Below are positions 43,581-50,618 of a stretch of 64,000 nt of DNA, one piece after another. A program made the translations under genes and the position numbers. Each line of letters begins with the position of its first letter. Position 1 is the stretch's first letter. The DNA lies in the NCBI GenBank assembly GCA_964616165.1, contig CAZTTS010000001.1, positions 31,663 through 95,662 on the forward strand, read 5' to 3'. The stretch is from CAZCCM01 sp964616165 (GTDB taxonomy: Bacteria; Bacillota; Clostridia; TANB77; CAG-508). The notes under the pieces are model-generated. The model made no database searches, had not been told where the DNA came from, and was given only the letters and a program-made list of their open reading frames with translations.

Positions 43581-43601
43581 TTAAACTTTTTAAAAGTTTA
43601 A
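43581..43601 (+). promoter_or_regulatory. Perfect palindrome at the P3 transcription start
   Basis: TTAAACTTTT (43581-43590), one base, AAAAGTTTAA (43592-43601). Its position just after the -10 suggests a repressor site or a hairpin at the very 5' end of the pilin mRNA. P2 keeps only the first TTAAA. Confidence 0.55.
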
Positions 43602-43643
43602 TGTATTTTAAAAAGATATAGGGAAGGGGAGAAGGAGTATGAT

Positions 43644-44012
43644 TTGAAAAGACATATTTATTTTATACAAAAAAAGATTTTAATTAGAGTTATTAAAGCA
43701 CTTGTTTTTTTAATTCTAATAACACTATTAGTTTTTATTCTATTAAATACAATCTCATATGCAGGAGCAAATCCCGCATTTATTCAAACAACATCCCAAG
43801 CATTTGAAAAAATACAGAAATATATAGTCAGAATTGCAACTCCAATATCTGCCGTTTCATTAGGAGTAGGCCTTTTGATGAGAAAATTTAGTTTTGGAGA
43901 AGAAGAGAGAATCAGAACAGCTAAAAAAGTAATAAGAGGAACTCTTGTATCATATGCTCTAATATTATCTGTAGACTTAATTTTAGAATTAGTTAAGACT
44001 ATATTAAGATAG
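43644..44012 (+). CDS. VirB2/TrbC-like pilin-type membrane protein
   Basis: A 122-residue protein with a first hydrophobic segment (about 12-35) and ANPAFIQTTSQAFEKIQKYI, then two hydrophobic helices (IATPISAVSLGVGLLM and LVSYALILSVDLILELV) separated by a basic loop KFSFGEEERIRTAKK. This is the layout of VirB2/TrbC pilin-like subunits. The start is TTG at 43644 with AAGGAG six bases upstream; an overlapping ATG at 43639 reads only ATG-ATT-TGA. The stop overlaps the GTG start of the VirB6-like gene. Confidence 0.75.
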   Translation: MKRHIYFIQKKILIRVIKALVFLILITLLVFILLNTISYAGANPAFIQTTSQAFEKIQKYIVRIATPISAVSLGVGLLMRKFSFGEEERIRTAKKVIRGTLVSYALILSVDLILELVKTILR

Positions 44013-44866
44013 TGCAAGACAATAATGCTGTTCTAAATACAATTCAATCAATGACAAATCAAATTTTTACATCAATTGACAAATCATTAATTGATGTTTT
44101 AGATAGATTTGTTTATGTTGACGAAAGTTTGCTGCGAGAAAACACAATATTTATATTTACTAGCAAAATTGAAATGACAATGAGAGTGATAGCGGAATCA
44201 CTACTATTGGGTTATGTAATATATTATTTAACTAGATATTTAATTAGTAGGATAACAGCTGTTAATAAAGATGATTTAGAAAATCCTGCAATTTTTTTTG
44301 TAAAAATGGTCCTTATTAGTATTGCTATATTTTATTCTACAGATATATGTAAAATGATAGTAGAAATTAATAGCAATATTACAAAAGATTTTGGAAATAA
44401 CCTCACGACAAGTGGTCTGTTACCAACCTTTAATAGATTTTTACATACTGTAAATTATACTCTATTGGGAGGAGAAGAAAGTATCAATATATTTTCATTA
44501 GATGGAATTTTTAAAGGATTTGTATCTTTTGGCACCTTAAATATGACTGTTAGTTTTGCATTAAGATATATTTTAATAAAAATATTAATAATTGTATCAC
44601 CAATTATGTTTGTATCAAAAGTTTTTAGCAAAACAGAAAAGATATTTAATGCATGGATCAAAGCCTTTATTTCATTGCTTTTAATTCAACATTTAATTGC
44701 TATATTGCTAGTTTTAGCAGGATATTTGAAAATCCATTATTTAAGCACATTCAATAAAATAGCATATATTGGAATAATATATGCTTTATCTAAATCTTTT
44801 TATATCTTTGAAAAAATATTTGGAGCCATTGCTCCAGATGTTCAAGTTAGTTTTCCTTTTAAATAA
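44012..44866 (+). CDS. VirB6/TrbL-like polytopic channel protein
   Basis: The GTG start at 44012 overlaps the pilin gene's stop, so translation is coupled. Around five to six membrane spans follow an N-terminal outside or cytosolic part: VIAESLLLGYVIYYLTRYL, IFFVKMVLISIAIFYSTDI, a loop with NNLTTSGLLPTFNRFLH, ILIKILIIVSPIMFVSKVF, FISLLLIQHLIAILLVLAGY and a last short span. This spacing and the IVSPIMF segment fit VirB6/TrbL inner-membrane channel components of Gram-positive T4SS. The last eight bases overlap the end of the convergent pyrG. Confidence 0.78.
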   Translation: MQDNNAVLNTIQSMTNQIFTSIDKSLIDVLDRFVYVDESLLRENTIFIFTSKIEMTMRVIAESLLLGYVIYYLTRYLISRITAVNKDDLENPAIFFVKMVLISIAIFYSTDICKMIVEINSNITKDFGNNLTTSGLLPTFNRFLHTVNYTLLGGEESINIFSLDGIFKGFVSFGTLNMTVSFALRYILIKILIIVSPIMFVSKVFSKTEKIFNAWIKAFISLLLIQHLIAILLVLAGYLKIHYLSTFNKIAYIGIIYALSKSFYIFEKIFGAIAPDVQVSFPFK

Positions 44867-46370
44867 TTGTTTCAATAAAAGAATGAATAATAGGATGTGA
44901 TTTATCTGGTCTTGCTTGAAATTCAGCATGGTAAGCAATAGCCATAAAGAATTTGTTTTTAGTATTTTCAATTATTGCAATATTATTGTTGTCAGTAAAA
45001 GCAGAAACTATAAAATCATCTTTTTCTTCAAAATGATTTGTATATCTTGTTAATGAAGGAATTCTAAATCTTTCTAAAACTTTATTTGAATTATATATTT
45101 TATGTGCAATAGTATTATTTAAAATATTTACTTCTTTTGCACCAATTAATTTTTCTTGTATAATATTTTCTGGGAAAATATTAGATAGTTTAGAATAAAG
45201 AAAATCAAAACCTGCACCTATTGCTAAAAATGGAATATCTTTTTCTTTAACATAATTAAATAATTCTGATATTTTATCAAAGTCTTCAAATTTTATAGAA
45301 GATATTTCTCCTGGTAATAAAATACCTTTTGAATTCTTGAAAATTTCATCAAAAGATTTTTTATATAAATCTTTATTATTTACCCAATTAATATTTATTT
45401 TGTATCCTAAGTTTAAGCCAGTATCATAAAGAGCTCTATATAATGATAGATATGCATCGTGTAATTCTGTATGACTTCCGACCAAAGAAATTTCTATTTC
45501 ATCTTTTGCAGATTTAAATCTTTCTATCATTGCTTCCCATTTAGCATGACCATTATTTGATTTATATTCGATATGTAATTCTTCTTTTAATAAATTATCT
45601 AATCCTTCTTTTTGAAGATTTGTTGCAACTTCATAAATTATATCAACATTCTTAGCTTCAATTACAGAATCTTTTGGTAAAGAACAAAATCTTGCAATTT
45701 TACATTTCATATCTTCTGGAATGGCTTTAGCAGCTCTTAAAATTAAAATATTAGGCTTAATACCATAACTCATTAAATCCCTATAACTATATTGTGTTGG
45801 TTTAGTTTTTAGTTCTTCACTTATAGGGATGGTAGGCAGAAGAGTCAAATGTACAAATAGGGTATCATTAGGTCCTTTTAGATAAGAAAATTGGCGAATG
45901 GCTTCTAAAAATGGTTGAGACTCAATGTCTCCAATAGTTCCACCAATTTCAGTTATTACAATATCAGCATTATTTGAATTACCAGCTTCTTCTAAGTGTT
46001 TAATAATTTCATTTGTTACATGAGGAACAATTTGAATTGTTGCTCCACCAAAATCTCCATTAGCTTCTTTTTTGAAAATATTTGAATAAACTTTACCTGA
46101 ACTTAAACTGCCCTCCTTAGAAAGATTTTCATCGATAAATCTTTCATAATGTCCTAAATCTAAATCTGTTTCTCCACCATCAGCAGTTACAAAAATTTCA
46201 CCATGTTGTATTGGATCCATAGTTGAGGGGCTTGAATTTAAATAGGGATCAAATTTTTGGATATATATTTTAAATCCTTTATTTTTTAATAATCTACCTA
46301 TACTAGCAGCTATTAATCCTTTACCTAAACCTGAAACAACACCTCCAGTAACGAATATATATTTCTTCAT
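44859..46370 (-). CDS. pyrG: CTP synthase with a dead glutaminase domain
   Basis: The synthase domain is recognisable: VTGGVVSGLGKGLIAASIG, MDPIQHGEIFVTADGGETDL and DLGHYERFI, with EIGGTIGDIESQPFLEAIRQ. It would aminate UTP to CTP using ATP. The C-terminal glutamine amidotransferase domain is degenerate: the usual nucleophile motif GICLGMQ reads AIGAGFD (Cys to Gly) and the oxyanion PGGFG reads PGEIS. His and Glu remain (AYHAEF for FHPEF). At 503 residues it is slightly short. Glutamine hydrolysis should be impossible, leaving ammonia as the nitrogen donor. AGGAGGGATC precedes the ATG. Confidence 0.93.
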   Translation of the reverse strand: MKKYIFVTGGVVSGLGKGLIAASIGRLLKNKGFKIYIQKFDPYLNSSPSTMDPIQHGEIFVTADGGETDLDLGHYERFIDENLSKEGSLSSGKVYSNIFKKEANGDFGGATIQIVPHVTNEIIKHLEEAGNSNNADIVITEIGGTIGDIESQPFLEAIRQFSYLKGPNDTLFVHLTLLPTIPISEELKTKPTQYSYRDLMSYGIKPNILILRAAKAIPEDMKCKIARFCSLPKDSVIEAKNVDIIYEVATNLQKEGLDNLLKEELHIEYKSNNGHAKWEAMIERFKSAKDEIEISLVGSHTELHDAYLSLYRALYDTGLNLGYKININWVNNKDLYKKSFDEIFKNSKGILLPGEISSIKFEDFDKISELFNYVKEKDIPFLAIGAGFDFLYSKLSNIFPENIIQEKLIGAKEVNILNNTIAHKIYNSNKVLERFRIPSLTRYTNHFEEKDDFIVSAFTDNNNIAIIENTKNKFFMAIAYHAEFQARPDKSHPIIHSFIETII

Positions 46371-46650
46371 GATCCCTCCTATTTATACTTTAAGAATATC
46401 AATAAAACTGTAGCAATACAATAAATAATTTTTTTTGTTTATAAAGATTAACTAGAATATTACACAAAAGAAACATAATAAGACTAGACAAAGATAAGCC
46501 TTTAAACATAAGGGTTACAGAAGCAGGAATATATGGTCTTTTTTAATAAAAAGGATGTTTAAAAAACAAAAAAGACAGTGTTTTTTAAAAAATGATTTTT
46601 TAGAAAAACGAGAAATTAATTAAAACCCATGAAAGGAAAATTTTGCAAAT

Positions 46651-46971
46651 ATGGACAAAAAAACTAAATATATAATACCTAAAAATTATGATTTTAAACC
46701 TAAATTATTTGGAATTATAGAATATAGATTGGGAATTTTTATATCTGCATTAACATTATTTCTTATTATAATATTTCAAAGTTTTAAAATTGCAGCAATT
46801 ATGAAATTACAAATTATAATAATAATTATTGTACCAATTTTAATGATTGGAACAATAGGAGTAAGAGGTGAAAAATTCTTTGATATTTTAAAACTTTTAT
46901 TCTTCTATTATCTAAAACCTAAAGTATATTTTTATTCAAAAAACGGTTTAAAATTGTTTGAAGGTAATTAA
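46651..46971 (+). CDS. PrgI/VirB3-like small membrane protein
   Basis: A 106-residue protein with two membrane spans near the middle (LGIFISALTLFLIIIFQSF and IIIIIIVPILMIGTIGV), a short N-terminal KYIIPKNYDF segment and a C-terminal KLLFFYYLKPKVYFY segment. This is the size and layout of PrgI-family proteins, which match VirB3 and are usually encoded directly upstream of VirB4. Here it stands alone, 45 kb away from the VirB4 gene in this window. AAAGGA lies 13 bases before the ATG. No copy of the T4SS promoter precedes it. Confidence 0.7.
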   Translation: MDKKTKYIIPKNYDFKPKLFGIIEYRLGIFISALTLFLIIIFQSFKIAAIMKLQIIIIIIVPILMIGTIGVRGEKFFDILKLLFFYYLKPKVYFYSKNGLKLFEGN

Positions 46972-47139
46972 AGCCCATGCTTAGCTCTTATACGCGTTAA
47001 ACTGTTATTTATTTATTGTATTTAATTAAATTTTATGTTAGTAAAATAAAAAACAAATGGCAAAATTTCATCTTTTAAAATATATCTTTACATGATATAA
47101 TAAAAACACTAAAAAAATAAAAGGATGAGATTAAAGAGT

Positions 47140-48117
47140 ATGAAGTTTGAAAGAGATGATAGATCAGGCTTATTCGAAAAAACAGAAATTTCAGATGTGT
47201 TTTTTACGGAATATATTTCTGAAGCACCAGCTGTTGCTGTTAAAGTATATACATATTTATTGTATTATACAAAATATAATAAGGATATTTCTTTAAATGA
47301 TTTACCTAAAATTTTGGGTATTACATATAATGAAATGAATGCTGCCTTAGAATATTGGACAAATAAGGGTGTAATGATTAGAAAAGAATATGGCTATACA
47401 TTGTCTTCTTTAGAAACAATTGAACTTCATAAATTATATAAACCTAAAATAGGTCTTACTGCAGAAGAAATAAAGAAAAATAGTAAGGATCAATATAAGG
47501 AAAAAACAATACAAGCTATTAATGATAAATATTTCCAAGGGATGATGTCTACATCTTGGTATAATGACATTCTTTTATGGTTTAAGAAATATGGATTTTC
47601 TGAAGAAGTAATGCTAGCTCTTTTTGAACAAGGATATAAAAATGGTGCAGTACAACATAGAAATTATTTACTTGCAGTAGCAGATGCATGGGCAGCAAAC
47701 AAGGTTAAAACTCATACTGATTTAGATTCATACTATATGAAACTAGATAAATTAAACAATTTAGAAAAAGATATCAAAAGAACATTAAAAATTAGAAGAA
47801 GTCTATCTTCTTTTGAAACAGATATTATTAAAAGATGGGCTGTAGAGTTTGGTTATGACTTTGATATAATCAATCTTGCTCTAGCAGAAACTGTAAAAAT
47901 TTCAAATCCATCATTTAAATATGTGGATAAAATTTTAGAAGATTGGCATAAAAAAGGCATTAAAACAAAAGAAGATGTTAAAAAAGAAAAAGAATCATAT
48001 AAGCAAAAAGCAAAAATGAGTCAAAGTAAGGGCACAAATAAAAAAGGGCAGATTACAAATAAATCAGGTAGAGTAAAAAAACAAAGATTTGAAAATATTG
48101 AAGAAATGTATGATTAA
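47140..48117 (+). CDS. DnaD-domain replication initiation protein
   Basis: The N-terminal ~90 residues are a winged-helix DDBH1-type domain (KVYTYLLYYTKYN, GITYNEMNAALEYWTNKGVM). Two DnaD DDBH2 domains follow, each ending in the Y-x-x-x-I-L-x-x-W pattern: YLLAVADAWAANKVKT-like and KYVDKILEDWHKKGIKT. DnaD proteins help load the replicative helicase at origins. The next gene is the helicase loader, which fits. The ATG at 47140 is chosen; 47125 is an alternative. The basic C-terminal tail probably binds DNA. A -10 TATAAT is at 47096. Confidence 0.88.
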   Translation: MKFERDDRSGLFEKTEISDVFFTEYISEAPAVAVKVYTYLLYYTKYNKDISLNDLPKILGITYNEMNAALEYWTNKGVMIRKEYGYTLSSLETIELHKLYKPKIGLTAEEIKKNSKDQYKEKTIQAINDKYFQGMMSTSWYNDILLWFKKYGFSEEVMLALFEQGYKNGAVQHRNYLLAVADAWAANKVKTHTDLDSYYMKLDKLNNLEKDIKRTLKIRRSLSSFETDIIKRWAVEFGYDFDIINLALAETVKISNPSFKYVDKILEDWHKKGIKTKEDVKKEKESYKQKAKMSQSKGTNKKGQITNKSGRVKKQRFENIEEMYD

Positions 48118-48145
48118 ACAAATTTATTATTAAGAAAGAAGAAAT

Positions 48146-49156
48146 ATGGATAAAAATCTAGTAAATGAACTATTAAGAGAATATGAAAAAAAGAGATTTC
48201 AAAGTGAACAATTAGTTGAAACAAGAATGAAAGAGTTAATATTAAAGCATAAGAAATTAGCTGAAATAGAAGATGAAATTCAAAAGGTTGCAACTGAAAA
48301 TATTAAACAAATTTTTTCAGATCCTAAAAATAAAAATAAAACTATAAAAGAAACTGAAAAGAAGTTATTAGAACTACAAAAACAAAAAGATGCTTTTATA
48401 AAAAAACTAAAACTTCCAAAAGGATATTTAGAAGTAGAGTATGATTGTAATAAATGTAAAGATACAGGATTTGTTAAAACAGGCAGTCAACTAGACAGAT
48501 GTCCTTGTTTAAAACAAAAAATAATTAATATAAACTATAATAAATCAAACTTGCTTATGTTAGGAGAAGAAAATTTTAATAAGTTTAATCTAAAATACTA
48601 TAAAACAACATCTGACAAGGAAAAGTATGGAGTAGATAAATCTCCTAGACAAAATATGGAAGAAATATTAGAAATTTCTAAAGAATTTGTTGAAAATTTT
48701 GCTAATAAAGCATCTAACTTATTATTTTCTGGAGATACAGGTCTTGGTAAAACATATTTAATGAATGCAATAGCTAAAGATATTTTAGACAAAGGTTATA
48801 CAGTTTTTTATCAAAAAGCACCCAATATGTTAGACAAGTTGATGCAGACTAAATATGAAGATTCAAAAGAATATAATGCATTAGTGGAAAGTATTTTAAA
48901 TGTAGATTTATTAGTTATAGATGATTTAACTGAAAAAACAACAGATTCAAAAAATATAGAACTATTTACTATAATAGATTATAGATTAAATAATTCTAAA
49001 TCGACCATAATATCAACAAATTTAACACTAGAAGAAATGCAAGACATTTATGAAGATAGAGTAATTTCTAGGATTATAGGAAACTATATTATCAAAAGAT
49101 TCTATGGTGATGATATCAGAAGATTAAAGAAAGTTGCTAACAAGAAAAATAAATAG
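48146..49156 (+). CDS. DnaI/DnaC-type helicase loader ATPase
   Basis: The N-terminal ~95 residues are helical, then there is a zinc-binding Cys cluster (CNKCKDTGF ... DRCPCLKQ). The AAA+ domain has Walker A LFSGDTGLGKTYLMNAIA, Walker B LLVIDDLTEK, sensor TIISTNLT and the arginine-finger region YEDRVISRIIG. It would load the replicative helicase DnaB onto origin DNA together with the DnaD-type protein encoded 28 bases upstream. The length of 336 is normal. AAGAAAGAAGAAAT precedes the ATG. Confidence 0.92.
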   Translation: MDKNLVNELLREYEKKRFQSEQLVETRMKELILKHKKLAEIEDEIQKVATENIKQIFSDPKNKNKTIKETEKKLLELQKQKDAFIKKLKLPKGYLEVEYDCNKCKDTGFVKTGSQLDRCPCLKQKIININYNKSNLLMLGEENFNKFNLKYYKTTSDKEKYGVDKSPRQNMEEILEISKEFVENFANKASNLLFSGDTGLGKTYLMNAIAKDILDKGYTVFYQKAPNMLDKLMQTKYEDSKEYNALVESILNVDLLVIDDLTEKTTDSKNIELFTIIDYRLNNSKSTIISTNLTLEEMQDIYEDRVISRIIGNYIIKRFYGDDIRRLKKVANKKNK

Positions 49157-49168
49157 AATAGTGTGAAT

Positions 49169-49678
49169 ATGAATAAAGAACAAAAACAAGAAATAATAAA
49201 AGAAACACAAAAGGAATTAGATTTTAAATTTATGCAAGAAGCAATTAATGAAGCAAATCAAGCATACAATTTATCAGAAATACCAATAGGTGCAGTTATA
49301 GTATGTGGTAATAAAATTATATCTAGAGGGCATAATTTAAAAGAAAATAACAAAAATTCTATACTGCATGCAGAAATTATAGCAATAAATGAAGCAACTA
49401 AAATTTTAGATAGATGGAGATTAGAAGAGTGCACATTATATGTTAATTTAGAACCATGTTTAATGTGTGCAGGAGCAATTATTAATTCTAGAATTAAAAG
49501 AGTAGTTTTTGCTTCTTTTGATGAAAAAAGTGGTGCATTTGGTTCAGTTATTAATGTTAATGATTTAAAGTTAAATCATAAAGTTGAAATAACATCAGGA
49601 ATTCTAGAAGAAGAGTCAAAAGAAATTATACAAAAGTTTTTTAAGGAATTAAGAGATGGTGAACAAAAAAAGTTTTGA
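49169..49678 (+). CDS. tadA: tRNA-specific adenosine-34 deaminase
   Basis: Converts A34 to inosine in tRNA-Arg(ACG). Zinc and catalytic motifs are present: HAEIIAINEA (His-Ala-Glu) and PCLMCAGAI (PCxxC), with KSGAFGSV in the C-terminal part. The ATG at 49169 is used, although the ribosome binding site is poor and a GTG at 49163 is in frame; the ~20 extra residues before FMQEAINEAN are unusual. It ends inside the next gene. The order tadA, SRP RNA, dnaX is typical of Firmicutes. Confidence 0.92.
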   Translation: MNKEQKQEIIKETQKELDFKFMQEAINEANQAYNLSEIPIGAVIVCGNKIISRGHNLKENNKNSILHAEIIAINEATKILDRWRLEECTLYVNLEPCLMCAGAIINSRIKRVVFASFDEKSGAFGSVINVNDLKLNHKVEITSGILEEESKEIIQKFFKELRDGEQKKF

Positions 49679-50435
49679 ACTTAAAGAAGATATAGATGAA
49701 AAACTAAGGAAAAAAACAATAACTACAGTATTTATTCTTTCTTTAATTGTCTTAGTTATAGCTCTCATCTTTATTTGGATTAAATATGAAGTTGAAGGAA
49801 CAAAGGGTCTTTCTTTTGAAATTGAAGAATTTTTAATAATTTCAACGGCAGATGGAAGAAGAATAGAAAATAAAAACAAAAAAGTTAAAACAGATAAATT
49901 TGAAGTATCACAAGTAAATGATGTTTATATTAAAATAAAAGAAAAAGATTTAACTCAAAGTGATCTAAGTTTAAATAAAATTAGTATTAGTAACTTTGTT
50001 TTAGAAAAGAAACCCGAAAAGGGTGAAATACTTGTGCTAGAACCAACAGGAAGTATGCCAGAATTATTTGTAAATTCTACAAAAAACTATTTAGATAAAG
50101 TGATTGAATATAAGGGTTCTAAGGTTGATAATTTAGAAAAGTTAGAAACATCAGAAAAAGGTGGAACTATTGCATTTAGGATTGAAAACAAATTAGGTGA
50201 CTATAGTGTTAAAAAAGATGAAGTTTTAAAATATGATTCTTCATTATTAAATAAATTTACAAAATCTTTAGAAGAAATACAATTTATAATAAATTTTGAC
50301 ATAATAATAGAACTAGAAAATGGTAATAAATATTCAACAAATATCCGATTAGAGAAACCCAATGAAAAGATTTTTACAGAAAATAAAACTGTAATAACAG
50401 AAGATGTTAGTGAAATGGGATTTAAAAAAATATAA
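49656..50435 (+). CDS. Membrane-anchored hypothetical protein between tadA and ffs
   Basis: It overlaps tadA by 23 bases; ATG 49656 (or GTG 49659) lies after AAGGAATTAAGAG. One N-terminal span (about 24-46, TTVFILSLIVLVIALIFIWI) is followed by an outside domain of ~210 residues, beta-rich with many Lys/Glu, including ILVLEPTGSMPELFVNSTKN. No known domain is evident. Translational coupling to tadA suggests coexpression rather than shared function. Confidence 0.75.
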   Translation: MVNKKSFELKEDIDEKLRKKTITTVFILSLIVLVIALIFIWIKYEVEGTKGLSFEIEEFLIISTADGRRIENKNKKVKTDKFEVSQVNDVYIKIKEKDLTQSDLSLNKISISNFVLEKKPEKGEILVLEPTGSMPELFVNSTKNYLDKVIEYKGSKVDNLEKLETSEKGGTIAFRIENKLGDYSVKKDEVLKYDSSLLNKFTKSLEEIQFIINFDIIIELENGNKYSTNIRLEKPNEKIFTENKTVITEDVSEMGFKKI

Positions 50436-50443
50436 TCGCTTTC

Positions 50444-50472
50444 TTGCTTAATATAGGAGAGTATGGTATAAA
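50444..50472 (+). promoter_or_regulatory. Promoter of the SRP RNA
   Basis: TTGCTT (50444-50449), 17 bp, TATAAA (50467-50472), placing the transcription start at about 50480, the 5' base of the RNA helix. Confidence 0.65.
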
Positions 50473-50480
50473 AAATATAG

Positions 50481-50592
50481 CTTCTCTTTTATTGAGGGCT
50501 GTTCAATAAAGGGCTGTGAACCTCGTCAGATTCGGAAGAAAGCAGCGATAAGTAGTTTCCTTTATGTGGGCAACTCTCAACAAAGGAGAAGT
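50481..50592 (+). ncRNA. ffs: Signal recognition particle RNA, small bacterial type
   Basis: The conserved Ffh-binding loop is clear: GTCAGATTCGGAAGAAAGC, then AGCGATAAG, close to the family signature GUCAG...GGAAG..AGCAGC. The ends CTTCTCTTTTATTG and CAAAGGAGAAG pair to form the long helix. At about 112 nt it lacks the Alu domain of the longer Bacillus type. Location between tadA and dnaX is the common one. Confidence 0.93.
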
Positions 50593-50618
50593 TTTAAATA
50601 GAAGTAAAAGAGGTTAAA

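Noticed and set aside
46371..46650. Possible P-type T4SS promoter upstream of the PrgI-like gene
   Set aside because: Only a weak TTGTTT/TATTAC pair is found; the GTGGTATATTGCC block is absent.
46629..46667. Short ATG frame overlapping the PrgI-like start as an upstream peptide
   Set aside because: Only 12 codons with no ribosome site of its own; the overlap is likely chance.
431..46971. Integrated conjugative element spanning the T4SS genes
   Set aside because: Core genes (gyrA, alr, asnA, pyrG) lie between the parts, and no integrase, relaxase or attachment repeats are visible.
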